A stretch of DNA of 8,255 bases, taken from DAOVRL01 sp964459805. GTDB lineage: Bacteria > Planctomycetota > Phycisphaerae > Sedimentisphaerales > Anaerobacaceae. Below, in pieces: positions 1-5,860 of this stretch (positions are counted from its first letter, which is position 1; every line of letters begins with the position of its first letter). The translations under genes were made by a program, and so were the position numbers. Location of the stretch: positions 1-8,255 of the forward strand of contig CAYWOD010000162.1 in the NCBI GenBank assembly GCA_964459805.1, given 5' to 3'. Below the pieces are notes generated by a model. The model was not told the origin of the DNA. It did not search any database and saw only the letters and a program-made list of their open reading frames with translations.

Positions 1-97
1 GGACCGCCGCTGGCGATGTCTTGAATCGCATAAAAATTAGATGCGGTAGCCCTGAGGGTATTTTGGGAGTATTTTTGGGTGTGCCCGGAGGCGGAGG

Positions 98-451
98 TCA
101 GACGTTTTTCCTGCGGTGGAGGGCGTAGCCGTTGATGAAGATTGCGAAGTTTGCGGGGTCGATTTTTGCGTCGTCGGCGATTTTGCGGACCTGCTCATCG
201 GTGAGTATGTGGGCGTTTTGTTTTTCGGCGGGGGTCATTATTGCGACGGCCTTTTTGAGCTGGGCGATTTCGGCGGCGGTCGGGGCGGCGAGCATGGCCA
301 ACTCACTGGCGCCTTTGATGTCCTGGAACTGGTTTCTGACGAGCTTGCCGTAGTCACTGTCGGCGAATCGGGCGACTTTTTCGAGGTATTGTTCGATTGA
401 GATGTTGTTTTGTGCTGCGATTTTGTTTTGCCCTTTTGGTTTCATTTCCAT
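98..451 (-). CDS. Small hypothetical protein with an Ffh M-domain-like C-terminal half
   Basis: This is a soluble 117-aa protein with no signal peptide or membrane segment, and I do not recognise it as a named family. Residues 61-109 align without gaps with residues 367-415 of the Ffh encoded upstream. By eye there are 10 identities in 49 positions plus many conservative pairs. Anchor points are EIAQ/ELTQ, MT with E three residues after the T, an R-[KR]-I core and a shared P. The MTPxE stretch is even closer to the general Ffh consensus. The basic RNA-binding stretch of Ffh (SSRRRRISAGAG) is replaced by TDEQVRKIADDA, so 4.5S RNA binding in the usual way is unlikely. The tail is basic (HRRKNV). 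There is no clear Shine-Dalgarno before the ATG at 449-451; a second ATG at 443-445 is an alternative start. Its function is unknown, and the M-domain relationship is inferred from the alignment. Confidence 0.6.
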   Translation of the reverse strand: MEMKPKGQNKIAAQNNISIEQYLEKVARFADSDYGKLVRNQFQDIKGASELAMLAAPTAAEIAQLKKAVAIMTPAEKQNAHILTDEQVRKIADDAKIDPANFAIFINGYALHRRKNV

Positions 452-463
452 TTTTGTAGCTGC

Positions 464-550
464 GTCGCCGTGGCGGCGACTCTAACGGATGCCCCCACGC
501 CCAAGCTGCGCTTGAGCGTGCCACCCGGTTGGGCTTGAGCGTGCCACCCG
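464..550. repeat. Cluster of short hairpins and an 18-bp direct repeat
   Basis: Three structures sit side by side in the gap between the sulfatase gene and the small downstream gene. One is a perfect 7-bp hairpin, GTCGCCG-tgg-CGGCGAC, at 464-480. The second is an 11-bp hairpin with one mismatch, 496-506 paired with 510-520 around a 3-nt loop. The third is an 18-bp exact direct repeat, 510-527 and 533-550, starting every 23 bp. No ORF or promoter is apparent. This looks like dispersed intergenic repeat sequence; a role in transcript ends is possible but no T-tract follows. Confidence 0.55.
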
Positions 551-552
551 AC

Positions 553-590
553 CGGCTAAACGGCGCCGCAATAAACCCCGGCGCGCCGGG
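553..590 (-). repeat. Hairpin repeat with conserved CAATAAA loop, copy A
   Basis: On the plus strand this copy reads CGGCTAAACG (553-562), with CAATAAA at 569-575. A stem is formed by GCGCCG (563-568) and CGGCGC (579-584). The same flank and loop occur at identical spacing at 2140-2171 with a different stem. It overlaps a perfect 14-bp palindrome, CCCGGCGCGCCGGG (577-590), which could form a competing hairpin. It lies about 40 bp past the sulfatase stop codon. It may act as an mRNA 3'-end structure; there is no convincing T-run for an intrinsic terminator. Confidence 0.6.
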
Positions 591-623
591 ACGCAAGCGT
601 TGGGAGTCAAATTTTTAGTTTGA

Positions 624-2060
624 TCAGAGCAGTAGTGGTTTTGGCGTTCCGGCGAGGCCGGCGGTTCTTTGGTTGGCTCCTTTTTGGCTGCCGTCGCCGA
701 GGTCCTTGCGGGCCTTTTCGGCCAGGGCGAGTAGGCGCTTTACGATGTCGGGGTGCTTTTCGGCGAGGTTGGTCTTTTCTGCGATGTCGGCCTCGAGGTC
801 GTATAGTCGGGCGGGCGACTTCTGAGGTTTCTTGTTGCCGCGAGGTTTTTGTGTTCGTGGCAGGTGGAGCTTCCATTTTCCGGAACGGACGGCTTCGAGG
901 CGGTCTCTGTAGTAGTAATAGAATGCCTCGTGGGGGGATTTGGCGTTTTTCAGGCCGGCCATTAAGGGCCATATATCTTTGCCGTCTATGATTCGGTCGG
1001 TGGGGGCGGTTGTGGCGGCGAGCTTTGCGAATGTCGGGAGCAGGTCCATTGTGCAGGCGAGCTCAGAGCATTCTGTTCCTGTGGGTATTTTGCCGGGCCA
1101 TCGGATCACGCAGGGCTCGCGCATGCCGCCCTCCATTGTGGAGCCTTTCCCTCCGGAGAGCGGGGCATTGCCGCCTCCCCATCGGCCGGCGGCGCCGTTG
1201 TCCGATGTGAAGATAACGAGCGTGTTGTCGTCGATGCCGAGCTTTTTGAGGGCGGCGAGGATTTGGCCTGTGGACCAATCAATTTCCTCGACGCAGTCGC
1301 CGTAGCCGCCGTTGGCGGATTTGCCGCGGAAGGCGTCGCTGGAGTGGACGGGGTTATGGGGCATTGTGTGCGGAAGATAGACGAAGAAGGGCTTGTCCTT
1401 GTTGGCGGTGATGAACTTGACGACTTCTTCGGTGTATCGTTTTGTGAGGGTGTTCTGGTCAACGGGCGCCTCGATGACCTTTTCGTTGCGCAGCAGGGGC
1501 AGCGGGGGATTCTGCTTTCGCTGGCGGCTGCCCATATCGTTGCTGTATGGGATGCCGAAGTAGTAGTCGAATCCCTGGCGGGTGGGGAGGAACTGCGGCT
1601 GGTCTCCGAGGTGCCATTTTCCGACGCACGCGGTGGCGTAGCCCTGGGCCTTGAGGACCTCGGCGATGGTGATTTCATCGGGGTTGAGGCCTTTTTTGGC
1701 AACGGGGAAGAGGACCCATTCGCCGCGTGCGCTCTGGTGCATATTAACACGGCGTGGGTAGCAGCCGGTCATGAGGCTCGAGCGCGAGGGTGTGCAGACG
1801 CCGGAGGTGACGTAGAAACTTGTGAATTTCATTCCTTCGGCGGCCATTTTGTCGATGTTTGGGGTGCGGTGCTTTGTCGAGCCGAAGCATCCGATGTCGC
1901 CGTAGCCCAAATCGTCGCAGAAGATGATAATAAAATTCGGGGGGTGGTTCTTGGTCGCTTTGGCGGTTTTTCGGGCGGCACTTGCGCATCCGGGCATTGC
2001 GAGTGAGGCGGCTGAAAAGCCGAGGACTTTTAGGAAATCGCGGCGGTTTAGATTTTTCAT
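624..2060 (-). CDS. Tat-exported arylsulfatase-type sulfatase (Cys type)
   Basis: This 478-aa protein belongs to the formylglycine-dependent sulfatases, which hydrolyse sulfate esters. In planctomycetes they mostly act on sulfated polysaccharides outside the cytoplasm; the substrate cannot be told from sequence. The N-terminus carries a twin-arginine signal (RRDFLK, residues 6-11), a hydrophobic stretch, then MPGCASAA. Cleavage could occur after ASA, or at C25 as an atypical lipobox. Active-site residues are visible by comparison with human arylsulfatase A: metal ligands D49-D50, the C89-T-P-S-R93 signature for formylglycine conversion, GKWH at 147-150, the PHTMPH histidines, D287-N288 and K305. 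The C-terminal RTAG...PKPL is typical of intact family members. The start is supported by an AAGG 8 nt upstream (2069-2072). The enzyme needs a formylglycine-generating enzyme or anSME encoded elsewhere. It follows ffh by 154 bp filled with hairpin repeats, so it is probably its own unit. Confidence 0.95.
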   Translation of the reverse strand: MKNLNRRDFLKVLGFSAASLAMPGCASAARKTAKATKNHPPNFIIIFCDDLGYGDIGCFGSTKHRTPNIDKMAAEGMKFTSFYVTSGVCTPSRSSLMTGCYPRRVNMHQSARGEWVLFPVAKKGLNPDEITIAEVLKAQGYATACVGKWHLGDQPQFLPTRQGFDYYFGIPYSNDMGSRQRKQNPPLPLLRNEKVIEAPVDQNTLTKRYTEEVVKFITANKDKPFFVYLPHTMPHNPVHSSDAFRGKSANGGYGDCVEEIDWSTGQILAALKKLGIDDNTLVIFTSDNGAAGRWGGGNAPLSGGKGSTMEGGMREPCVIRWPGKIPTGTECSELACTMDLLPTFAKLAATTAPTDRIIDGKDIWPLMAGLKNAKSPHEAFYYYYRDRLEAVRSGKWKLHLPRTQKPRGNKKPQKSPARLYDLEADIAEKTNLAEKHPDIVKRLLALAEKARKDLGDGSQKGANQRTAGLAGTPKPLLL

Positions 2061-2139
2061 TGTGATGACCTTGTATAGTGCGAGTAGTTATATGGTTGAT
2101 TCTTACTTCTACCGAGGTCGGTCGTCTCCGTTCCGGCGA

Positions 2140-2171
2140 CGGCTAAACGACCCCCCAATAAATTGGGGGGT
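2140..2171 (-). repeat. Hairpin repeat with conserved CAATAAA loop, copy B
   Basis: CGGCTAAACG (2140-2149) is followed by a perfect 10-bp inverted repeat, ACCCCCCAAT (2150-2159) and ATTGGGGGGT (2162-2171). CAATAAA is at 2156-2162. Flank and loop motif start 16 nt apart, exactly as in the copy at 553. It lies between ffh and the sulfatase gene, about 44 bp past the ffh stop. On the minus strand the hairpin is followed by CGTTTAG, a poor terminator tail. Confidence 0.65.
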
Positions 2172-2179
2172 AAAATACC

Positions 2180-2205
2180 GGATTCCCGTTTGCGCGGGAA
2201 TGACA
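2180..2205 (-). repeat. Solo REP-type palindrome (TGTCATTCCCG... family)
   Basis: On the minus strand this reads TGTC, then a hairpin ATTCCCG/CGGGAAT with a 6-nt loop, then CC. It matches the TGTCATTCC-stem-GGAATCC layout of the hairpins inside the two 115-bp elements at 5618 and 7922, with the stem core CCCG in place of CCTG. It starts 10 bp past the ffh stop codon. This layout is that of repetitive extragenic palindromes, which are usually spread by RAYT (IS200/IS605-related) transposases; none is encoded in this window. Confidence 0.7.
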
Positions 2206-2214
2206 AGCGAATAC

Positions 2215-3642
2215 CTATCGGCGTTTAATTTTTCCCCTTCGTCTAATGACCTTTTTTCTTTTTGATCGCTGCTTTATTTTTTTTCCGGCGGACATCATCT
2301 CGCTGATGGCGCCCATATTGAATCCGCCTGAGAACAGGCTTTTTAGTCCGCCGAAGGCGCCTCCGCTGAGCGCTTTCATCATATCGCGGCTTCGCATAAA
2401 GGTCTTTACGAGGCCGGAGACGTCGTGGGGCTGGACGCCGGCGCCTGCGGAAATTCGTCTTCGTCTGGAGGAGTCGATGAGGTCAGGGTCGCGGCGTTCG
2501 GTGAGCGTCATCGAGTGTACGATAGCCTCCATCTGGGTCAGCTCGGCGCCGTCGAGGTCGAGGTCCTTCAGTTGAGAGCCCATTCCCGGCATCAATTTGA
2601 GCATATCCTTGATCCCGCCCATTTTTTTTACGGCCTGCATTTGCTTTAGGAAGTCGTCGAAGCCGAAGCTTCCTTTGGCCATTTTCTTCTGGAGCTTGAG
2701 GGCCTCTTCGACGTCGAACTGCTCCTGTGCTTTTTCGACGAGGGTGACGACGTCGCCCATACCGAGGATTCTGGATGCCATTCGGTCGGGATGGAATTCT
2801 TCGAGGGCGTCGAGTTTTTCGCCGATACCGATGAATTTGATGGGCTTGCCGGTGACGGCCTTTACGCTAAGGGCGGCTCCGCCTCGGGCGTCTCCGTCGA
2901 GCTTTGTGAGGATGACGCCGTCGAGCTCGAGCCGTTCGTTGAATTCTTTGGCGGAGTTGACGGCGTCCTGGCCGGTCATCGCGTCGCAGACGAGGTAAAT
3001 CTGGTGGGGGGTGACGGCCTTTGCAACGTCGGCCAGCTCGGACATCATACCTTCGTCGATGTGCAGTCGGCCGGCGGTGTCGAGGACGACGACGTCGTGG
3101 CCTTGCTGTTTGGCGTGCTTGATGGAGTTTTTGGCGACCTTTACGGAGTTCTTGCTCTCTTCGCTATAGACGTCGATATCCAACTGTTGGCCGAGTATGA
3201 TCAACTGGTCGATGGCGGCGGGTCTTTGCAGGTCGTCGGCAACGAGGAGGGGTTTTTTGGTGTTTGCGACGAGGTACTTGGCGAGCTTTGCGGCGGTGGT
3301 GGTCTTGCCGCCGCCCTGGAGGCCTGCGAGCATAATTATGGTCGGTCCGGGCGAGACGAAATAGATGCGTGTATCGACGGGGCCCATGAGCTTTGTGAGC
3401 TCGTCGCTGACGATTTTGATCATTACCTGGCCGGGGTGGAGGCTCTTTATGACCTCGGCGCCGACGGCGGCCTGGGCGACGTCCTTGCAGAAGGCCTTGA
3501 CGACGTTGTAGTTAACGTCGGCCTCGAGCAGGGCCTTGCGGACGCTGCGCATAGCATCGGAGATGTTGGCCTCGGTGATTCGGCCGCGACCCGACAGTGA
3601 GCGAAAAACGGCGTTAAATTTTTCGGTTAGCGATTCAAACAT
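2215..3642 (-). CDS. ffh: Signal recognition particle protein Ffh (SRP54 homologue)
   Basis: Ffh is the GTPase of the signal recognition particle. It binds signal sequences of nascent chains and 4.5S RNA, and hands ribosomes to FtsY at the membrane. The protein is 475 aa from the ATG at 3640-3642, close to the usual 450. I chose that start because MFESLTEKF is the conserved Ffh N-terminus; the upstream in-frame extension to 3741 is unlike the family. The N domain covers about 1-95. The G domain has the P-loop GLQGGGKTT (107-115), DTAGR (188-192), TKLD (246-249), DARGG (251-255) and GIGE (272-275). The M domain spans about 325-475, with the methionine-rich KKMGGIKDMLKLMPGM stretch, the RNA-binding SSRRRRISAGAG (391-402) and a strongly basic tail. 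The Shine-Dalgarno is weak. No FtsY, rpsP or trmD neighbour is present; the gene sits between a membrane protein and a sulfatase. Confidence 0.97.
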   Translation of the reverse strand: MFESLTEKFNAVFRSLSGRGRITEANISDAMRSVRKALLEADVNYNVVKAFCKDVAQAAVGAEVIKSLHPGQVMIKIVSDELTKLMGPVDTRIYFVSPGPTIIMLAGLQGGGKTTTAAKLAKYLVANTKKPLLVADDLQRPAAIDQLIILGQQLDIDVYSEESKNSVKVAKNSIKHAKQQGHDVVVLDTAGRLHIDEGMMSELADVAKAVTPHQIYLVCDAMTGQDAVNSAKEFNERLELDGVILTKLDGDARGGAALSVKAVTGKPIKFIGIGEKLDALEEFHPDRMASRILGMGDVVTLVEKAQEQFDVEEALKLQKKMAKGSFGFDDFLKQMQAVKKMGGIKDMLKLMPGMGSQLKDLDLDGAELTQMEAIVHSMTLTERRDPDLIDSSRRRRISAGAGVQPHDVSGLVKTFMRSRDMMKALSGGAFGGLKSLFSGGFNMGAISEMMSAGKKIKQRSKRKKVIRRRGKIKRR

Positions 3643-3747
3643 TACTCGATACTCGACCCACTTGAAAACCGGGCAATCATCGAGAGCGATACCCGAGACT
3701 GGGTTCTCGCTTCTCGATCTTGTTCTGCTCGCGTCCGGCATTGAATG

Positions 3748-3778
3748 TTAATACTGCCGACGAAGTGGAGATTGTAAA
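3748..3778 (-). promoter_or_regulatory. Possible promoter for ffh
   Basis: On the minus strand TTTACA (3773-3778, 5/6 to the -35 consensus) is followed after 19 nt by TATTAA (3748-3753, 4/6 to the -10). The spacer is longer than ideal. Transcription would start near 3741, giving a leader of about 100 nt. That leader contains an imperfect hairpin at 3686-3710 (GCGA..ACCC / GGGT..TCGC). This is weak evidence only. Confidence 0.25.
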
Positions 3779-3789
3779 GGGGCGGAGGG

Positions 3790-3809
3790 GATTTTGCAAG
3801 GGCAAAATC
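3790..3809. repeat. Perfect 8-bp hairpin between a membrane-protein gene and ffh
   Basis: GATTTTGC (3790-3797) and GCAAAATC (3802-3809) form a perfect stem around a 4-nt loop, 57 bp past the stop of the upstream membrane-protein gene. On the minus strand the hairpin is followed by a C-rich stretch (CCCCTCCGCCCC) rather than a T-run. It is therefore a weak intrinsic terminator at best and may be another dispersed repeat. Confidence 0.45.
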
Positions 3810-3865
3810 GAGGGGGCCACTAAGGCACAGCGGCACCAAGAGAACTTAATCGCTGATTGCGAAGG

Positions 3866-4546
3866 TTAGATTTCCCATTCTTTCGAGGCTTTTACGAATT
3901 TGTGCTGGGCGACCAGGCCGATGAGCATCGGCAGCATAAGGGTGACGGGCAAGACCCATTTTAGGTGAAGCACGATGTGTTCGACGGGCAGTTGTGTGTA
4001 GCGATAGAGAAGGGCGAGGATTCCGGTAACTATTAGCGCGCCGCCGCCCATGCTGGAAAAGAGTATTACGGCGACTCTGAAAACGATGAATGAGATCATT
4101 CCGCCTGCGACCATTCCAATGAGTGCGCCGGCCCAGATGTATTGTTCGTTGAGTCCGCAGGCGTACCATATTCCTGCGGTAAAGACGGCTCCGGCGAGGG
4201 CGCCGAGCAAGCTGACGGCCCAGCGCATCAGAGGAACAGAGAGAAGCGCGAGCAGGACCATTCCTACAACTCCTCCGACGAGTTGGTTGTTCCAGCCGAC
4301 GATTCTTCCACTTACGAAGGTTCCCAGGGCCAATCCCAAGAGTGCGAAGCTGATTACGACGAGTATTTTGAAGACGCGCCAGCCGTAGAAGAGCCAAACC
4401 ACACCGAATGATATGAATATAAAGGCTTCAAGCTGGTTGAGAGCGGTGATGTGTTTCCAAAACAGGTCGATTGGGATGACTTGCCCCTCGGCTGCGCCTG
4501 AGCCGGCGTTTTCAGCGGCTTGTGCAAGGATGGTAAGGCAATCCAT
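3866..4546 (-). CDS. Seven-span membrane protein, TMEM198/DUF4203-like
   Basis: This 226-aa integral membrane protein has a short polar N-terminus and about seven predicted hydrophobic segments: roughly residues 40-55, 59-80, 88-105, 107-129, 136-156, 158-179 and 196-213. It ends in a short charged tail. The pattern of short, glycine-rich helices, with a G-x-R-[VL]-F-K motif (GWRVFK, 55-60) leading into a Gly-rich segment (LLGLALG), resembles the TMEM198/DUF4203 group, whose biochemical role in bacteria is unknown to me. No catalytic or transport motif is visible. The start is well supported: AGGAG at 4555-4559 lies 8 nt before the ATG at 4544-4546. The neighbouring upstream gene encodes a protein of the same general build, suggesting duplication and perhaps a shared complex. 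The product name rests on fold style rather than a firm family match. Confidence 0.8.
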   Translation of the reverse strand: MDCLTILAQAAENAGSGAAEGQVIPIDLFWKHITALNQLEAFIFISFGVVWLFYGWRVFKILVVISFALLGLALGTFVSGRIVGWNNQLVGGVVGMVLLALLSVPLMRWAVSLLGALAGAVFTAGIWYACGLNEQYIWAGALIGMVAGGMISFIVFRVAVILFSSMGGGALIVTGILALLYRYTQLPVEHIVLHLKWVLPVTLMLPMLIGLVAQHKFVKASKEWEI

Positions 4547-4578
4547 TATCCGGTCTCCTAAAACACTCTTCTAAAGGC

Positions 4579-4596
4579 TTCTGCAATTTTGCAGAA
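4579..4596. terminator. Weak terminator-like hairpin between the two membrane-protein genes
   Basis: TTCTGCAA (4579-4586) and TTGCAGAA (4589-4596) form a perfect inverted repeat, followed on the minus strand by GCCTTT. It lies 64 bp past the stop of the upstream gene and before the Shine-Dalgarno of the next one. The T-run is short, so termination may be partial and the two genes could still be co-transcribed. Confidence 0.35.
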
Positions 4597-4660
4597 CTCA
4601 TACTCTTTTATTCCGGGGTGATCAATCGATGTCGGCTCTCAAAGTGCCTTTCGGCGGCTG

Positions 4661-5470
4661 CTAAGTAGTGCGCCAGCTTTGTTTTTGAGGCCGTGATTGC
4701 TCGCCGTGTTTGCCTGATTGTTTTGTTTCTGTCGATTTTGGTTTTTTCTGTTTGCAGAGTATCAACTGTACGATTGTTCCGAAGGCGACCATTGCTGCAA
4801 AGACGATAGCATAAAATGGGGGTTTGCGAAAGACTGCGCTGATGGGCGCACTTGCTTTGTACAATAAGAGCAGAATCATTCCGGTATAAATCAGGATTGT
4901 CCCGAAGGCTGCGTATGACCAAGCGGCAGTGAGTCGCCGAAGGGTAAACGCCGCCACGACAGCAGCTACGGCGACGAGGAGAATTACGGCCCAGCGAAGA
5001 ATGGGCATTTGTGAAGCAAGTTGCTTAACCTCGTCGCCAAGCTCCACTGCGTCGGATTTGATTGACACGAGACTTTGTGAGGCGCTGAGCGGGGCAGTGG
5101 TTGTTCCGGCGGGCTTTGTCGCGGAGTCGGAGGGCGGCTGTGCCATATACGGACGGGCCAGGACGGCAAAAGCGATGCTCACTGCCAATACGAGCGCCAG
5201 TATTGTGGTAAAGAGCCTTTCGAAGATCATAGCGATAACGGCGGTGATGACGGCCATCACGACTGCGGAGAGGATATTTCGGCCGAGTACAAGAGACCCG
5301 CATATTCCCCCGCCGAGGGCGCCTGCAACTGCGAGCAACTGCCTTTTGAAGCCGAGTCCGCCGAGCCAGACAAAAAGCCCGAGCAGGAGGGCCGCCAGGC
5401 CCGGGGCGATCAGGATTACGGGGCTAAGCCGAGGTGCGGCCTGTTCGAAATTTTGCAAGAGTTCAAGCAT
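4661..5470 (-). CDS. Multi-span membrane protein, paralogue-like partner of the 3866-4546 gene
   Basis: From the ATG at 5468-5470 the protein is 269 aa. Hydrophobic segments lie at about 16-37, 43-62, 66-82, 85-105, 158-177, 181-203 and 218-238. A hydrophilic Ser/Thr/Pro-rich loop (108-155) splits them four plus three, and a basic tail (240-269) ends the protein. The GLGFKRQLLAVAGALGGG stretch echoes GWRVFK plus the Gly-rich helix of the next gene, so both look like TMEM198/DUF4203-type proteins. I reject an upstream in-frame extension to 5635 because it is Arg/Pro-rich, runs into the mobile element at 5618 and lacks a ribosome site. A TATAAT ends only 6 nt before the chosen ATG, so the mRNA may be leaderless. 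Function is not recognisable. Confidence 0.75.
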   Translation of the reverse strand: MLELLQNFEQAAPRLSPVILIAPGLAALLLGLFVWLGGLGFKRQLLAVAGALGGGICGSLVLGRNILSAVVMAVITAVIAMIFERLFTTILALVLAVSIAFAVLARPYMAQPPSDSATKPAGTTTAPLSASQSLVSIKSDAVELGDEVKQLASQMPILRWAVILLVAVAAVVAAFTLRRLTAAWSYAAFGTILIYTGMILLLLYKASAPISAVFRKPPFYAIVFAAMVAFGTIVQLILCKQKKPKSTETKQSGKHGEQSRPQKQSWRTT

Positions 5471-5476
5471 TGTACC

Positions 5477-5503
5477 ATTATATACTGCATATACTGCTGT
5501 CGG
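5477..5503 (-). promoter_or_regulatory. Candidate promoter with consensus -10 next to the start codon
   Basis: On the minus strand TATAAT (5477-5482) matches the -10 consensus exactly and ends 6 nt before the ATG. CCGACA (5498-5503, 4/6 to -35) lies 15 nt upstream, a short spacer. Between them is a perfect tandem 9-bp repeat (ATATACTGC on the plus strand, 5480-5488 and 5489-5497). A 6-bp hairpin, GTCGGC/GCCGAC at 5499-5520, overlaps the -35. The placement implies a leaderless transcript if used. Confidence 0.4.
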
Positions 5504-5617
5504 CGCCGGGAAGAGCCGACAACGGCGACCGGCTCGCTGCCGGGTCAATATTGGCGCGCGCAGCCCAACAGCTAAATGTGTTATCGGCCTTTTTGCGTGA
5601 TTTTCGTTAAATAGTTC

Positions 5618-5732
5618 CTGTTGCGGAAACAGCATTTGTCATTCCTGCGAAAGCAGGAATCCAGGTTTTTCGATATGGACCCCTGCTTTCGCATGGGTGA
5701 CATCGTCAGTTTTGGCTTTCCGCAACAGATAC
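5618..5732 (-). mobile_element. 115-bp MITE-like element with internal REP pair, copy 1
   Basis: The element has 12-bp terminal inverted repeats, CTGTTGCGGAAA (5618-5629) and TTTCCGCAACAG (5717-5728), and ends with ATAC. It is flanked by a 9-bp direct repeat TAAATAGTT (5608-5616 and 5733-5741), read as a target-site duplication with one extra base at 5617. Inside are two REP-type hairpins in opposite orientation: 5637-5662 (8-bp stem with a GAAA loop) and 5677-5702 (one stem mismatch). They are separated by 14 bp, a REPIN-like layout. It codes for nothing convincing. The region 5471-5860 around it holds only the promoter, this element and the tRNA-end repeat. The strand is nominal: this copy is inverted relative to the one at 7922-8036. 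Confidence 0.8.
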
Positions 5733-5748
5733 TAAATAGTTGGATACT

Positions 5749-5761
5749 TTGCGGATGAGAG
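5749..5761. repeat. 13-nt duplicate of the tRNA-Leu 3' end (possible att-like site)
   Basis: TTGCGGATGAGAG here is identical to 7798-7810, which covers the 3' acceptor end of the tRNA-Leu gene plus one base beyond. Both are in the same orientation, about 2.05 kb apart, and exactly one gene lies between them. The geometry is that expected of attL/attR at a tRNA 3' end, but the match is short and there is no integrase. Confidence 0.3.
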
Positions 5762-5860
5762 CACGAAAAGTCAGGTCCTGGCTACCGGGCCGGTCAATAC
5801 TTCACAAGCCTATTTCGCGAATTCACGTTGTAGTCGCCCAGCTCGATTCAACTCCAGCTT

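Noticed and set aside
1..97. ATG on the minus strand at 29-31 that could begin a downstream gene
   Set aside because: Only ten codons are visible and there is no ribosome site, so it cannot be supported.
1263..2006. 247-codon plus-strand frame opposite the sulfatase gene
   Set aside because: The sulfatase on the minus strand has all family motifs; the opposite frame has no recognisable features and follows from codon bias.
2791..3600. 269-codon plus-strand frame opposite ffh
   Set aside because: It is an acidic low-complexity shadow of the ffh coding strand.
3643..3741. 33-residue N-terminal extension of Ffh
   Set aside because: It is unlike any Ffh N-terminus, while MFESLTEKF begins the conserved N domain.
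5471..5635. 55-residue N-terminal extension of the 4661-5470 gene
   Set aside because: It overlaps the mobile element end, is Arg/Pro-rich, and the TATAAT promoter lies downstream of it.
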